From assembly GCF_947632445.1 (NCBI RefSeq), contig NZ_CANRPM010000021.1, positions 1-43,729 of the forward strand: a stretch of 43,729 bases of DNA, given 5' to 3'. This DNA comes from an uncultured Bacteroides sp. (GTDB lineage Bacteria > Bacteroidota > Bacteroidia > Bacteroidales > Bacteroidaceae). A program made the position numbers and the translations under genes. This document shows, one piece after another, positions 1 to 9,237 of this stretch (the first letter of the stretch is position 1; each line of letters opens with the position of its first letter). Below the pieces are notes generated by a model. It was not told the origin of the DNA. It saw only the letters and a program-made list of their open reading frames with translations, and did not search any database.

Positions 1-230
1 GTCACGAACACCCTTTATCAAGGGTCACGAACACCCTTCATCAAGGGTCACGAACACCCTTCATCAAGGGTCACGAATACCCTTCGTCAAGGGTCACGAA
101 CACCCTTCATCAAGGGTCACGAACACCCTTCATCAAGGGTCACGAACACCCTTCGTCAAGGGTCACGAACACCCTTTATCAAGGGTCACAAATACCCTTT
201 ATCAAGGGTCACGAATACCCTTTATCGGGG
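1..230. repeat. Tandem array of ten 23-bp units (array A)
   Basis: Ten contiguous units of exactly 23 bp start at 1, 24, 47, 70, 93, 116, 139, 162, 185 and 208; the array may extend left of the window. Units differ at only a few positions (C/T at two sites, G/A near the end). Each unit junction carries AAGGGT, a 7-nt loop, then ACCCTT, so every unit can form a 6-bp hairpin. A 23-bp period is not a multiple of three, so it is not a protein repeat. The array begins about 10 bp past the stop of the aldo/keto reductase gene. There are no unique spacers, so it is not CRISPR. Confidence 0.95.
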
Positions 231-239
231 GATAGAAAC

Positions 240-1259
240 TCACTTTGCAACAGAAGCGAGTATCTTCTCGATTTTCTCCCGTTCCTCCATGCTGAAAGCT
301 GTATTGCGCAAAGCTTTTAAATTGTCGTTTAATTGTTCTACGGAACTGACGCCCACAATCACGGACGTAACCAGGTTGTCTTTCAACAGCCAAGCCAAAG
401 CCATCTCAGCCAAAGTCTGTCCACGACCCAGGGCGACTTCATTCAAAGCTCTCACTTTGTGCATTACATCGTCTGTCAGGGCCTCCGGCTTCAGAAAACC
501 GCCTCTGGCTATACGCGAAGTGGCCGGAATGCCATCCAGATAACGTCCCGAAAGCAGCCCTTGCGCCAATGGCGAGAAAGCGATAAAGCCCGTACCGTTC
601 TCGGCCGCCTGTTTCAATACACCCGTTTCTTCCACTTTTCTGTCCAAAAGATTATATCTTCCCTGATAAAGCAGGCAACGGACATCATGGCTTTTCAGAT
701 AATCGTATGCTTTCCGCGCCTCTTCCGGCGGATATTTGGAGATGCCCACATAAAGGGCCTTTCCCTGACGGACAATATCCACCAGCGTCTGCATTGTCTC
801 TTCGAGCGGCGTACAGGGGTCGAACCGGTGCGAATAGAAAATATCCACATAGTCCAGGTTCATACGACGAAGACTTTGGTCGAGACTGGCCATAAGCGAT
901 TTGCGCGAGCCCCATGTACCATACGGTCCGGGCCACATGTCGTGCCCCGCCTTGGTCGATATGAACAATTCGTCACGATACGGAGCAAATGAGTGTTTCA
1001 TCACATATCCGAAGGTCTCCTCCGCACTGCCGGGCGAAGGCCCGTAATTATTGGCCAAATCGAAATGGGTAATTCCACAATCAAAAGCATGATGCAACTT
1101 GCGGCGGCTCTCCGACAATGTATCCACATCGCCGAAATTATGCCACAGTCCCAATGATATTTCCGGCAACAGAATGCCGCTCTGCCCTGCACGGCGATAG
1201 TTCATCCCTGCCTCGTAACGGGTATCCGCAGGTTTATAGTTGTTCTCTGTCATTGTCAT
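240..1259 (-). CDS. Aldo/keto reductase, L-glyceraldehyde 3-phosphate reductase (YghZ/Gpr) type
   Basis: An NADPH-dependent cytosolic oxidoreductase with a TIM-barrel fold. Numbered from an upstream TTG at 1265, the catalytic tetrad is visible as Asp69 and Tyr74 (in FDLANNYGP), Lys105 (STKAGHDMWPGPYG) and His146 (FYSHR). The LGLWHNFG, NNYGP-PGSAEE and STKAG-DMWPGPYG signatures match E. coli YghZ (AKR14) closely along the whole length, including the C-terminal SVIVGVSSVEQL cofactor-binding stretch. YghZ-type enzymes detoxify L-glyceraldehyde 3-phosphate and methylglyoxal; the substrate here is inferred. I chose ATG 1259; ATG 1253 is equally plausible. The gene lies downstream of the phosphohexomutase gene but is separated from it by a terminator. 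Confidence 0.9.
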   Translation of the reverse strand: MTMTENNYKPADTRYEAGMNYRRAGQSGILLPEISLGLWHNFGDVDTLSESRRKLHHAFDCGITHFDLANNYGPSPGSAEETFGYVMKHSFAPYRDELFISTKAGHDMWPGPYGTWGSRKSLMASLDQSLRRMNLDYVDIFYSHRFDPCTPLEETMQTLVDIVRQGKALYVGISKYPPEEARKAYDYLKSHDVRCLLYQGRYNLLDRKVEETGVLKQAAENGTGFIAFSPLAQGLLSGRYLDGIPATSRIARGGFLKPEALTDDVMHKVRALNEVALGRGQTLAEMALAWLLKDNLVTSVIVGVSSVEQLNDNLKALRNTAFSMEEREKIEKILASVAK

Positions 1260-1292
1260 AGTCAAAAACGGTTATACCATAAAAGAAAAAAT

Positions 1293-1334
1293 TTCCTCCG
1301 CTTCCCCATTCAGAGTAGAACAGAAGCGGAGGAA
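1293..1334 (-). terminator. Intrinsic terminator of the phosphohexomutase gene
   Basis: A perfect 12-bp inverted repeat (TTCCTCCGCTTC at 1293-1304 and GAAGCGGAGGAA at 1323-1334) with an 18-nt loop. Read on the minus strand it is followed by AATTTTTTCTTTT, the usual U-rich tail. It lies 27 bp past the mutase stop codon and upstream of the aldo/keto reductase start. Confidence 0.85.
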
Positions 1335-1360
1335 CTTTAGGACGACAAAAATTAGTTCAT

Positions 1361-3100
1361 TCAAATGCCCAGCGATGCACGCACTGCCTTCACCTTCTCT
1401 TCGGCATCGGCATTGGCTCCGGCGTAACACTTCGGACAACCCATCTTGCCTTTCACTTCGATATAGAACTTAATCTTAGGTTCCGTACCTGAGGGGCGGA
1501 CGGAAATCTTCGTGCCGTCTTCCGTGAAGTACTGGAGCACGTTCGAGGGTTCGGGCATGTCGAGCCGGCTCACCTTGCCGTCGGCGCCGGTCATCTCCAG
1601 CGTCTTGTAGTCCTTAACGATGCACACCTTCGAGCCTCCGATTTCCTTCGGCGGGTTGGCACGGAAGTTGTCCATCATGGCCTTGATTTCTTCAGCACCG
1701 CTCTTGCCCGGCTTCACCACGTTGACGGTGGTTTCTCTTGAGTAGCCATATTCCACATAAATACCCATCAGCACGTCGTAGAGCGTCTTGCCCTGATCCT
1801 TGGCCCATGCACAGATTTCAGCCAACAGCGAGCAGGCCGAAACGGCATCCTTGTCGCGCACGAAGTCTTCGGCCAGGAAGCCGTAGCTTTCTTCACCGCC
1901 GCCGATGTACTGCTGTTTGCCTTCGCGCAGGCGGATTTCGCGGGCAATCCACTTGAATCCCGTATAGCAATCGAGCATCTCTATCTTGTTCTTGTCGGCC
2001 ACAGCCTTGATAAGTTCGGTCGTCACGATGGTTTTCACGACAAAGTCGCTCGGCTGCATCTTGCCCGTAGCCAGACGGTTCTTGATGATATAGTAGAGGA
2101 AGAGCAGACACGTCTGGTTGCCGTTGATGAGCACCCATTCGCCCTTATCGTTCTTGCAGGCCATGCCCACGCGGTCGGCGTCAGGGTCGCTGGCCATCAC
2201 GATGTCGGCATTGATTTCCTTGGCTAACTCGATAGCCAGTGTCAGGGCCTCTGCATTCTCAGGATTAGGCGACACCACCGTCGGGAAGTTACCGTCCTTC
2301 ACCATCTGTGACTCCACGCAATGTACGTTCTCGAAGCCCCACAGCTTCAGCGAAGCGGGAATAAGTGCGCGTCCGGCACCGTGAAGCGGCGTGTAGACGA
2401 TACTCAGATCCTTCTGACGCTTGATGACTTCGGGATCTATGGAAATAGAATGCACTTTCTCCAGATATACCTTGTCCACATCCTCACCGATAATCTGGAT
2501 GAGTTCTTTGTTGCCGTTGAACTTGATGTCGGCTACCTTCACCTTGTTCACTTCGTCGATGATGGCGGTGTCGTGCGGAGCCAGCACCTGTGCGCCGTCG
2601 TCCCAGTAGGCCTTGTAGCCATTGTACTCACGCGGGTTGTGGCTGGCAGTGATGTTGATACCGCTCTGGCAGCCCAAATGACGGATGGCAAAGGACACTT
2701 CGGGCGTAGGCCGCAGGTCATCAAACAGATAAACCTTGATGCCGTTAGCCGAAAAGATGTCGGCTGAGATTTCAGCAAACTTACGGCTGTTGTTACGACA
2801 GTCATGGCCCACCACTACCGAAATGGATTGGCCGGCAAAACACTTGTTCAGATAGTTTGCCAAACCCTGCGTAGCGGCACCCACAGTATAGATGTTCATG
2901 CGGTTGCTGCCGGCACCCATAATGCCACGTAAGCCTCCCGTACCAAACTCCAGATCTTTATAGAAGCTTTCTATCAGCTCCGTCTTGTCATCGTTCCCCA
3001 GCATTTTCCTCACTTCGGCCTGAGTCTCAACATCAAAAGCCGGCCCCAGCCACTCTTGAGCTTTCTCCGTAACCACTTTAATTAAATCTTGATTCTCCAT
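1361..3100 (-). CDS. Phosphoglucomutase/phosphomannomutase (alpha-D-phosphohexomutase)
   Basis: Interconverts hexose 1- and 6-phosphates in the cytoplasm, feeding glycogen, capsule and nucleotide-sugar synthesis. All four family landmarks are present: the phosphoserine loop TASHNPREYNGYK (Ser153), the Mg2+ loop ASDPDADR (Asp305, Asp307, Asp309), the sugar-specificity loop GGEESYG (about 401-407) and the phosphate-binding loop RPSGTEPKIK (535-544). At 579 aa it fits the long PgcA/PGM2-like subgroup. An odd feature is a C-terminal GCPKCYAGANADAEEK stretch (554-569), with a CxxC-like pair beyond the usual domain 4. The exact hexose specificity cannot be read from the sequence. It appears to be transcribed alone, from a strong promoter at 3148-3178 to a terminator at 1293-1334. 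Confidence 0.93.
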   Translation of the reverse strand: MENQDLIKVVTEKAQEWLGPAFDVETQAEVRKMLGNDDKTELIESFYKDLEFGTGGLRGIMGAGSNRMNIYTVGAATQGLANYLNKCFAGQSISVVVGHDCRNNSRKFAEISADIFSANGIKVYLFDDLRPTPEVSFAIRHLGCQSGINITASHNPREYNGYKAYWDDGAQVLAPHDTAIIDEVNKVKVADIKFNGNKELIQIIGEDVDKVYLEKVHSISIDPEVIKRQKDLSIVYTPLHGAGRALIPASLKLWGFENVHCVESQMVKDGNFPTVVSPNPENAEALTLAIELAKEINADIVMASDPDADRVGMACKNDKGEWVLINGNQTCLLFLYYIIKNRLATGKMQPSDFVVKTIVTTELIKAVADKNKIEMLDCYTGFKWIAREIRLREGKQQYIGGGEESYGFLAEDFVRDKDAVSACSLLAEICAWAKDQGKTLYDVLMGIYVEYGYSRETTVNVVKPGKSGAEEIKAMMDNFRANPPKEIGGSKVCIVKDYKTLEMTGADGKVSRLDMPEPSNVLQYFTEDGTKISVRPSGTEPKIKFYIEVKGKMGCPKCYAGANADAEEKVKAVRASLGI

Positions 3101-3147
3101 AAATCTATTATTTAATAGGTTAATACATTATCTGTTTTTACTGTCGA

Positions 3148-3178
3148 CAAAGTTAATCAGATAAAACGAAGAAACAAA
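3148..3178 (-). promoter_or_regulatory. Bacteroides-type promoter for the phosphohexomutase gene
   Basis: On the minus strand there is TTTG at 3178-3175 and TAACTTTG at 3155-3148, separated by 19 bp, matching the primary Bacteroides sigma consensus. The -33 box directly abuts the stop codon of the upstream C69 peptidase gene (3179-3181). The start codon follows about 48 bp downstream. Confidence 0.75.
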
Positions 3179-4822
3179 TTATTCAGGAATTTTATATCGG
3201 TCACCTGTTTGTTTCACATACTCTTCGAGGAACTCTTTCGGATAGCCCGGACGGATGACACCGGCAGGCTGGCCGATGGCATTGCGCTCGAATCGGCCGT
3301 CCTTCACGCGCTTCACCACGCCGTCATTGTATTTGACAATCAGAAATTCACCAAGACGCTTCCAGGCGTCGTGTGTACTTTGAGCCGTCATCACGGTATA
3401 GTTTGTCAGGAATTCTTTGGCCTTGGCAGGGTCGGTTTCCAACAGCTTCACGGCAGCGGCCTCGATGCCTTCCTGTGCCAGATTGAAAGTAGTTTCGATT
3501 TCGGTCTGCACAGCCCGCACGTCGTCTATCATCAGGTCGTAGCGCGGATATACCATATTGGCCACCCAGTTGTATATCCAGAAAGAAGACTTCCAGGAGA
3601 AGGTGATATAGTCGGCGCCATCCACACGGGTGTAGCACTCAGGCACACGGGTAGCGCAACAGTAGACGGGCGTAAACACCGTCATATTGGCATCGTCCAA
3701 GCCGAACCACAATACACCGCCCACCGCGTCGGGCAAGTTCTCGCGCATTTGTGCCACGAAGACGAAACCGGTTTGCTGAGTGGAGATAGGACGTTCGTTA
3801 AAGTATTTCTGTCCGTTCACTTCAAATTCTAATGGTGAGAGACGGTAAGGAGTATGGTAAGGGCCGGCACCAAAGTCCTTCGTGATGTCGAGCGCTGTAC
3901 CTTCATAGTGGTCACGCATGGCATTCTTCACGTCCTGTATGGAAATCTTGCGATTAGGCTTCACATAGAGGGGCATCGGCTCATCGGTCGTACCTTGGAT
4001 GTAGGGCAGGAACTCCTCGCCGTGATCGGTGAACATATTGAAATAGTTCCAGACGCGGGCCTCGCAATAACGGCGGGCACTGAAATCGAGGGGCGCATAA
4101 GCCTTAGAGAAGCTGAAGTCCTTGTTCACTCCATTGAAATAGCCTTTCTCGCGAGCAAAGGAGATAACATCGGGTGCATACATGCAGTTTTCCTTATCGT
4201 TCATGTCGAACTGGTGTATGCGGCTCTGGTTGGCATGAGCCGAAATACAGTCATCGGGCACCCGAACCGCTACCCACACGGCACCGCGCACGCCGAGACC
4301 TTTACCTATCATCTCCATAATCCACACTTCATTGGGGTCGGCAATGGTGAAAGATTCACCGCTGCTGTAGTAGCCGTATTCCTGTACCAGCTCGGTCATC
4401 ACCTTAATGGCCTCGCGTGCTGTACGTGAACGTTGCAAACCCAGGTAAATCAGGCTGCCATAGTCGATGATACCCGTCGTGTCCACTAATTCAGGACGTC
4501 CGCCGAAGGTGGTCTCGCCGATAGTCAGCTGGAATTCGTTCATGTTGCCCACTACGTTATAGGTCTGTCGGACCTGTTCTATTTGTCCCAGATACTTACT
4601 CGTATCCCACTCGTAAACGTTGATCATCGTCCCCTTCTTGTGCATGCCTGCGGGGTAGTGATACAATTCGCCGAACAATGAATAGGAGTCGGCTGAATAG
4701 GAAATGATAGTCGAACCGTCGACCGACACATTTTTGCCCACGATGAGATTGGTGCAAGCCAGTGCATCGGCTACAGCTGCCGCCATGCAAACAACGGCAA
4801 GGGTCAATCTTCTAATCTTCAT
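3179..4822 (-). CDS. C69 family dipeptidase, exported
   Basis: A peptidase U34/C69 (PepD-type) N-terminal-nucleophile hydrolase of about 547 aa. The N-terminus MKIRRLTLAVVCMAAAVADALA is a signal peptide, and cleavage exposes Cys23 of CTNLIVGKNVSVDGSTI. This Cys followed by the GK..S.DGSTI block is where the family places its catalytic nucleophile. I chose ATG 4822 because it gives a normal signal peptide; an in-frame upstream start (4867) adds 15 residues before it. The role is probably periplasmic dipeptide cleavage. The upstream gene (M23 peptidase) ends 45 bp before this start, so the two are likely co-transcribed. Substrate specificity is unknown. Confidence 0.9.
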   Translation of the reverse strand: MKIRRLTLAVVCMAAAVADALACTNLIVGKNVSVDGSTIISYSADSYSLFGELYHYPAGMHKKGTMINVYEWDTSKYLGQIEQVRQTYNVVGNMNEFQLTIGETTFGGRPELVDTTGIIDYGSLIYLGLQRSRTAREAIKVMTELVQEYGYYSSGESFTIADPNEVWIMEMIGKGLGVRGAVWVAVRVPDDCISAHANQSRIHQFDMNDKENCMYAPDVISFAREKGYFNGVNKDFSFSKAYAPLDFSARRYCEARVWNYFNMFTDHGEEFLPYIQGTTDEPMPLYVKPNRKISIQDVKNAMRDHYEGTALDITKDFGAGPYHTPYRLSPLEFEVNGQKYFNERPISTQQTGFVFVAQMRENLPDAVGGVLWFGLDDANMTVFTPVYCCATRVPECYTRVDGADYITFSWKSSFWIYNWVANMVYPRYDLMIDDVRAVQTEIETTFNLAQEGIEAAAVKLLETDPAKAKEFLTNYTVMTAQSTHDAWKRLGEFLIVKYNDGVVKRVKDGRFERNAIGQPAGVIRPGYPKEFLEEYVKQTGDRYKIPE

Positions 4823-4867
4823 AATCGTTGCTTTATTAATTGATAATAGATAATTCATTCTTCCCAC

Positions 4868-6538
4868 CTACCATACAAAGCGGTATTGACGGGTAGTAAC
4901 ATTACCACAAGTGTCGGTGACACTCATCACCAACACGTGGCTGCCACCCTTCTTTACACGGTGTGGGTTGAGCCGGCACACCAGTTCGTCCTTCACCGAG
5001 TTCAACTTACCGAAGAGGGCATACTGTCCGTCGATGGTGCCGCGATAAGATACAATGTCTGTCTGCGCATCCTTCACTTTGAAGACGATACGGCCCGTGC
5101 GTCCCCAACTGGCCTGCCCTACGGGAGTCAGTATCGGCGGAACGGTATCAATAGCCACAGTGTAAGTAGTCAGGTCACGCACTTTCACCTCCATATAACC
5201 GTTCACATAGCGGCCTCCCATATTGTATTTATTACCTTTGGCACTGACACCAGCCACGTAATATTTCGTGCTGTCAGCCAAAGGACGATGGCGCAGCCCG
5301 ATGCGCAGGTTACAGGCCTTGTGCAGGGGAATGTTGCGGTCGTTCAGCTGATAGGTAAAGGCAATGTCGCCGCTGTCACCACGAACGGCATAATTCAGAT
5401 AAGCATCTTCATAAAGCACACCTCGGGGCAATACCAGCTCAAAACCGGGTTCCTGCAAATAATTCACTCGATCCCAACGGAAATGATATTTTTCACGATG
5501 CTCTACTTCTGGGATGCTGCTCCGAAGGCCCTGTATAGTGAAATGTACCTTCGACTCATTGCCCAATGCGTCGCGCAGTGTATAAACAAAGTGGTAAGGA
5601 CGCTCCTCGTCAATGGTAACCAACCCACGGTTGCCGTTGGAGGCGTGTAGCAGGCGAAGGCGGTTGCCAGGGTCAATGAATGACTTCATATATTGCCCGT
5701 AGGTCCAAGAGTTGATATAGCGGTTCTCATCGTAGGCAAAGCGGTCTACCACACTGCGAAAGACTTCTTGTCCGTCCACTTCGAGGATAACCGTATGCAC
5801 GCCGTAGCGGTTGTGCACCCCATCCATATAGTCATAGGCACAGATTCCCGCTCCTATTTCACCCCAAGCAGTGATACCTGCCGTCTGATTCAAAGCGAAA
5901 GCCTGTCTTGTCATCTTGCTGTTCACCACGCCCCGTCCCCGTTGCGGGAAGAGCATGATGCCCTGCGCTCGCGGTGCTGTGTGATCCTTCACCTGCCCGG
6001 CAAAGAAAGGCAATGGGTCCACATAGTCGTTCGTGGCTGTTTCAATAACATCCAAATGCAGATGCGGACCGAACGAATAGCCTGTATTACCGCTATATGC
6101 AATGACTTGCCCACGTTTGACTGGGTATTCCCCAACTTCGGGCACAATCTCCACCTCCCAACTTTCCTGTTCGTATTGCAGATCCTCCACACGCCGAGCA
6201 ATGTCACCCACGAAAGCTTCCAAGTGGTGGTTAATAGTAGAATAACCATTGTTGTAAACCACGTCAAGTACGTAGCCCGATCCATGTGTCACGCGAATGC
6301 GCGAAATGTAGCCGTCAGCCAACGCATGTACAGGTTTACCCGTCACTCCTTCCGTCTTAAAGTCAAGGCCTCCATGAAAATGGTTAGCACGGAGTTCACC
6401 GAAATTACCGCTAAAAGTAATAGGATGCACAAAAGGATTTATAAAACGGACAGTATCTCCCGATACTGCAAATGATTTAGCAGATATATTCCCCAAGTGA
6501 ACAAACAATCCACATAATAATAAAATATATTTCATCAT
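4868..6538 (-). CDS. M23 family metallopeptidase, exported
   Basis: A peptidoglycan endopeptidase of the lysostaphin/LytM fold. A signal peptide (about residues 1-20) is followed directly by the M23 domain: the zinc ligands are in HFHGGLDF (His55, Asp59) and GPHLHLDV (His159, His161), with NHHLEAF near 104 as a further active-site His. Unusually the catalytic domain is N-terminal, followed by a C-terminal part of about 380 residues rich in beta-strand patterns that I do not recognise as a named domain. All expected zinc ligands are present, so it is probably active rather than a degenerate scaffold. It likely forms a two-gene envelope operon with the C69 dipeptidase. Confidence 0.9.
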   Translation of the reverse strand: MMKYILLLCGLFVHLGNISAKSFAVSGDTVRFINPFVHPITFSGNFGELRANHFHGGLDFKTEGVTGKPVHALADGYISRIRVTHGSGYVLDVVYNNGYSTINHHLEAFVGDIARRVEDLQYEQESWEVEIVPEVGEYPVKRGQVIAYSGNTGYSFGPHLHLDVIETATNDYVDPLPFFAGQVKDHTAPRAQGIMLFPQRGRGVVNSKMTRQAFALNQTAGITAWGEIGAGICAYDYMDGVHNRYGVHTVILEVDGQEVFRSVVDRFAYDENRYINSWTYGQYMKSFIDPGNRLRLLHASNGNRGLVTIDEERPYHFVYTLRDALGNESKVHFTIQGLRSSIPEVEHREKYHFRWDRVNYLQEPGFELVLPRGVLYEDAYLNYAVRGDSGDIAFTYQLNDRNIPLHKACNLRIGLRHRPLADSTKYYVAGVSAKGNKYNMGGRYVNGYMEVKVRDLTTYTVAIDTVPPILTPVGQASWGRTGRIVFKVKDAQTDIVSYRGTIDGQYALFGKLNSVKDELVCRLNPHRVKKGGSHVLVMSVTDTCGNVTTRQYRFVW

Positions 6539-6664
6539 TCAGCATCATACTTAAGGGAGCTAACAGTATTATTATCAGCTAATATTCTTCAGCTCCATCC
6601 ATTTACAAATAAATCTGCCAATACTAAAGTTAGTTGCCTATCTTCTCCAGAAGTTCGACCCATG

Positions 6665-6695
6665 CAAAGATAGTGCAAACATAGCGAAATACAAA
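6665..6695 (-). promoter_or_regulatory. Bacteroides-type promoter for the M23 peptidase gene
   Basis: On the minus strand there is TTTG at 6695-6692 and TATCTTTG at 6672-6665 with a 19-bp spacer. It predicts a leader of about 120 nt before the M23 start at 6538. A second TATGTTTG (6683-6676) lies just upstream without a well-spaced -33 box. Confidence 0.65.
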
Positions 6696-6781
6696 AGCAA
6701 AAATAACGTTTTAGTACAATCTGTTTTCTTCAAAGTGGAGACTTATAGCAAAAATACAAAAACATAATAAATGCAATTTGT

Positions 6782-9091
6782 CTAAAAAGGATAACCTACC
6801 GCAAAGTGAAAAGCAAAATCACGACTGAAATCTGGATGAACAATAGGATAACGATTCCGTCCACTCTCATAAACAGGATTGATAGCCTTCATACCAGCAT
6901 CAAAACGTAAAACAAAAAAATCCAGATCCAAACGAATTCCCATGCCATAAGCCACAGCTATCTGCTTGTAAAAAGTATCAAACTCAAATTGTCCTCCCGG
7001 TTGGCTTTCATATTCACGTAAAGTCCAAATATTGCCTGCGTCAACAAACAATGCCCCATGCAGTTTCCAAAAAAGATAGGTACGATATTCCACACTGGCA
7101 TCCAGTTTGATATCTCCAGACTGATTTAAGAAATTATTTTTATCGCCTATATATGACCCGGGCCCTAGTTCTCGAACAGACCATCCACGTACACTATTAG
7201 CTCCTCCAGAGAAGTAACGTTTTTCAAATGGAATGACGTTGGCATTTCCATAAGGAACAGCAATACCTCCACCTACATGAAATGCCAATGAATTACGATT
7301 GTCTATTACAAAATTCTTCGCATAATCAATATCCCCTTTTATGTACTGGGCAAAAGGAATATTTAACAATGTATATTCACCTGACTCATTCTTTTTCATC
7401 CCGGTCAGTTTGGCCAAACCATAGAGTAAAGAACCGGCAGATTCTATATTGATGCGCACTGAATAAGAATTACCCAACAATGCATTATTTATCAATGCCT
7501 GCCCTGCACTGTTGTAAGTATAGCTATAACCCGAACGGACAATAAAACGGTCTTCATAATTATAAGCCAAAATATAATTCTGCTCCTTATCAAGATAGGT
7601 TGCACGAAAAGCAGGATCTATCCATGGCATATATAAATAATTGATATCAAGCAAATCTATGCGATGTTGCGAACGCTGCCGTTGCATTCCCCAGCGATAG
7701 CTCCAACTACCAGATGCCACAATACGAGTGAATTCAGGACGCATTTGATAATTGTATTGCAGCCCGAACTCAGTAGTTGCCCTAATTGTACGCCTAAAAT
7801 CTCTACTTAAAAAAGGAAACATAAAACGAGGAAAATTAATCGTCGCTTCAGCCCCCAGTTCCATATAGTTTTCTTGATTATTTCCACTTTTCAATGGTGA
7901 AATAGCTTCATAGGCTCCACGGAAGCGAAGCATTAAAGCTTCGGAACCTCTAAACAGGTTGCGATGCTGGAAAGAAACCGCTGCCGCCGCACCCAAATCA
8001 CCGGCAGAATTTGTACCTTCAAGCTCAAACGAAACAGACTTGTGTTTGCTTTTAGTCAACATAATATAAGCATCCAAACGAGTACTGTCCTCCCGTTCTT
8101 CTACAAAACGAATATTGGTATATTTTAATGACTGCAAACGACCAAAATTAGAATAAGTGCGCTGTACTTCCCGCTCATCATATAAATCTCCCGGCATAAT
8201 ATGAAGATTATTCTCTAAAAGTTGGGGCCTCAGATATAACTTATCCTTATAATAAATAGAAAGGCCATTGTAACGAAGAGAATCATTAATCTCAATACCA
8301 TTAGCAGAAGACTGCAACACATTGTAATCGGTCACAAAACCGACTTTTCCCACAGTATATTGATGATGTTCCTGGCTTCTCGTCTCTCCCCTTTGTCTGT
8401 AAGGCAAAAGGTGAAGAGTCAAATCCACAAGATAAGTATTGCGTGCAGTATCAGCCGTATAAGAAAGAAAATCCTTATTGAATTTATAATAACCATTCCC
8501 CAACAAATTATTCGTAATACGTTGCCGTTCGGCATCAAGCTGATTCACATCAAAACGCATACCTTCAGATAAATAAGTATCTGCCGAATCGAGCTGCATC
8601 AAATTGCGAATATTGTCATCGGGAATATCATAACGAATATTTCTCACAATGTAAGGTTTCCCTGTAGTCACATTATATACAAGCCGTATCTTTTTCTTTT
8701 TCACATGACTTTGAGTTTCAACGGAGGCTCCCATATAACCCATGTTCTGAACAGCTTTGGTCATCTCCTCACGAGTACGATCCGCATCTTCTTTCCGATA
8801 AATCACAGGTGCATCACCAATCTTACGCAACACACGGTTTACCCATCGGGTACTGTCGGCCCCCGACCAGTTATAGACATACAGCTGAGTTTTAAACAAA
8901 CTGAACCATTTGGCATTAGGATTCTGTCGCACATACATAGAAAGGCCGGAAGGCTTTACCTCTTTATTATCCGTATGTATGCTCACTTCGTCCAACAAAT
9001 AAGAGCCATCGGGTACATATTTAGTAGACGAACAAGAGACCGACAGCAATAAAGCGAGAACGGATATTATACAATACAAGCCTTTCCTCAT
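6782..9091 (-). CDS. BamA/TamA-family outer-membrane lipoprotein (TamL-like)
   Basis: An Omp85-superfamily protein of about 769 aa. The N-terminus is a lipoprotein signal with the lipobox ending at Cys20 (LSVSC-SSTKYVPDG), which is the hallmark of the Bacteroidota TamL branch. It is followed by POTRA-like repeats (for example KPYIVRNIRYDIP and YTVGKVGFVTDYNVLQ) and a C-terminal 16-stranded-type barrel. The barrel includes the family's RYFSGGANSVRGW motif (the VRGW/F strand-loop signature) and ends in FAVGYPF. The role is assembly or insertion of envelope components, presumably with a TamB partner that is not in this window. I prefer ATG 9091 over ATG 9103 because the promoter at 9115-9144 would leave only about 5 nt of leader for the latter. 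Confidence 0.88.
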   Translation of the reverse strand: MRKGLYCIISVLALLLSVSCSSTKYVPDGSYLLDEVSIHTDNKEVKPSGLSMYVRQNPNAKWFSLFKTQLYVYNWSGADSTRWVNRVLRKIGDAPVIYRKEDADRTREEMTKAVQNMGYMGASVETQSHVKKKKIRLVYNVTTGKPYIVRNIRYDIPDDNIRNLMQLDSADTYLSEGMRFDVNQLDAERQRITNNLLGNGYYKFNKDFLSYTADTARNTYLVDLTLHLLPYRQRGETRSQEHHQYTVGKVGFVTDYNVLQSSANGIEINDSLRYNGLSIYYKDKLYLRPQLLENNLHIMPGDLYDEREVQRTYSNFGRLQSLKYTNIRFVEEREDSTRLDAYIMLTKSKHKSVSFELEGTNSAGDLGAAAAVSFQHRNLFRGSEALMLRFRGAYEAISPLKSGNNQENYMELGAEATINFPRFMFPFLSRDFRRTIRATTEFGLQYNYQMRPEFTRIVASGSWSYRWGMQRQRSQHRIDLLDINYLYMPWIDPAFRATYLDKEQNYILAYNYEDRFIVRSGYSYTYNSAGQALINNALLGNSYSVRINIESAGSLLYGLAKLTGMKKNESGEYTLLNIPFAQYIKGDIDYAKNFVIDNRNSLAFHVGGGIAVPYGNANVIPFEKRYFSGGANSVRGWSVRELGPGSYIGDKNNFLNQSGDIKLDASVEYRTYLFWKLHGALFVDAGNIWTLREYESQPGGQFEFDTFYKQIAVAYGMGIRLDLDFFVLRFDAGMKAINPVYESGRNRYPIVHPDFSRDFAFHFAVGYPF

Positions 9092-9114
9092 ATCAGCACA
9101 CATATAAACTGCGA

Positions 9115-9144
9115 CAAATATACCTTATTTTTTCGGTTTGCAAA
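9115..9144 (-). promoter_or_regulatory. Promoter of the TamL-like gene (divergent)
   Basis: On the minus strand there is TTTG at 9144-9141 and a perfect TATATTTG at 9122-9115, with an 18-bp spacer. It runs opposite to the promoter of the RNA methyltransferase gene at 9192-9223, so the 147-bp gap between the two genes carries back-to-back promoters. Confidence 0.7.
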
Positions 9145-9191
9145 AACAAAAACAGAACTTGATACTTATGGTTCTTCACGGTGCACAGGGT

Positions 9192-9223
9192 TTTGATTAT
9201 CTGAAAATAATAACGTACATTTG
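9192..9223 (+). promoter_or_regulatory. Promoter of the RNA methyltransferase gene
   Basis: TTTG at 9192-9195 and TACATTTG at 9216-9223 with a 20-bp spacer, matching the Bacteroides consensus. The start codon lies 14 bp (ATG 9238) or 23 bp (ATG 9247) past the -7 box. Confidence 0.75.
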
Positions 9224-9237
9224 CGAAAAAGATAAAG

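Noticed and set aside
1..230. CRISPR array at the left end
   Set aside because: Units are contiguous and 23 bp long with no unique spacers, and there are no cas genes.
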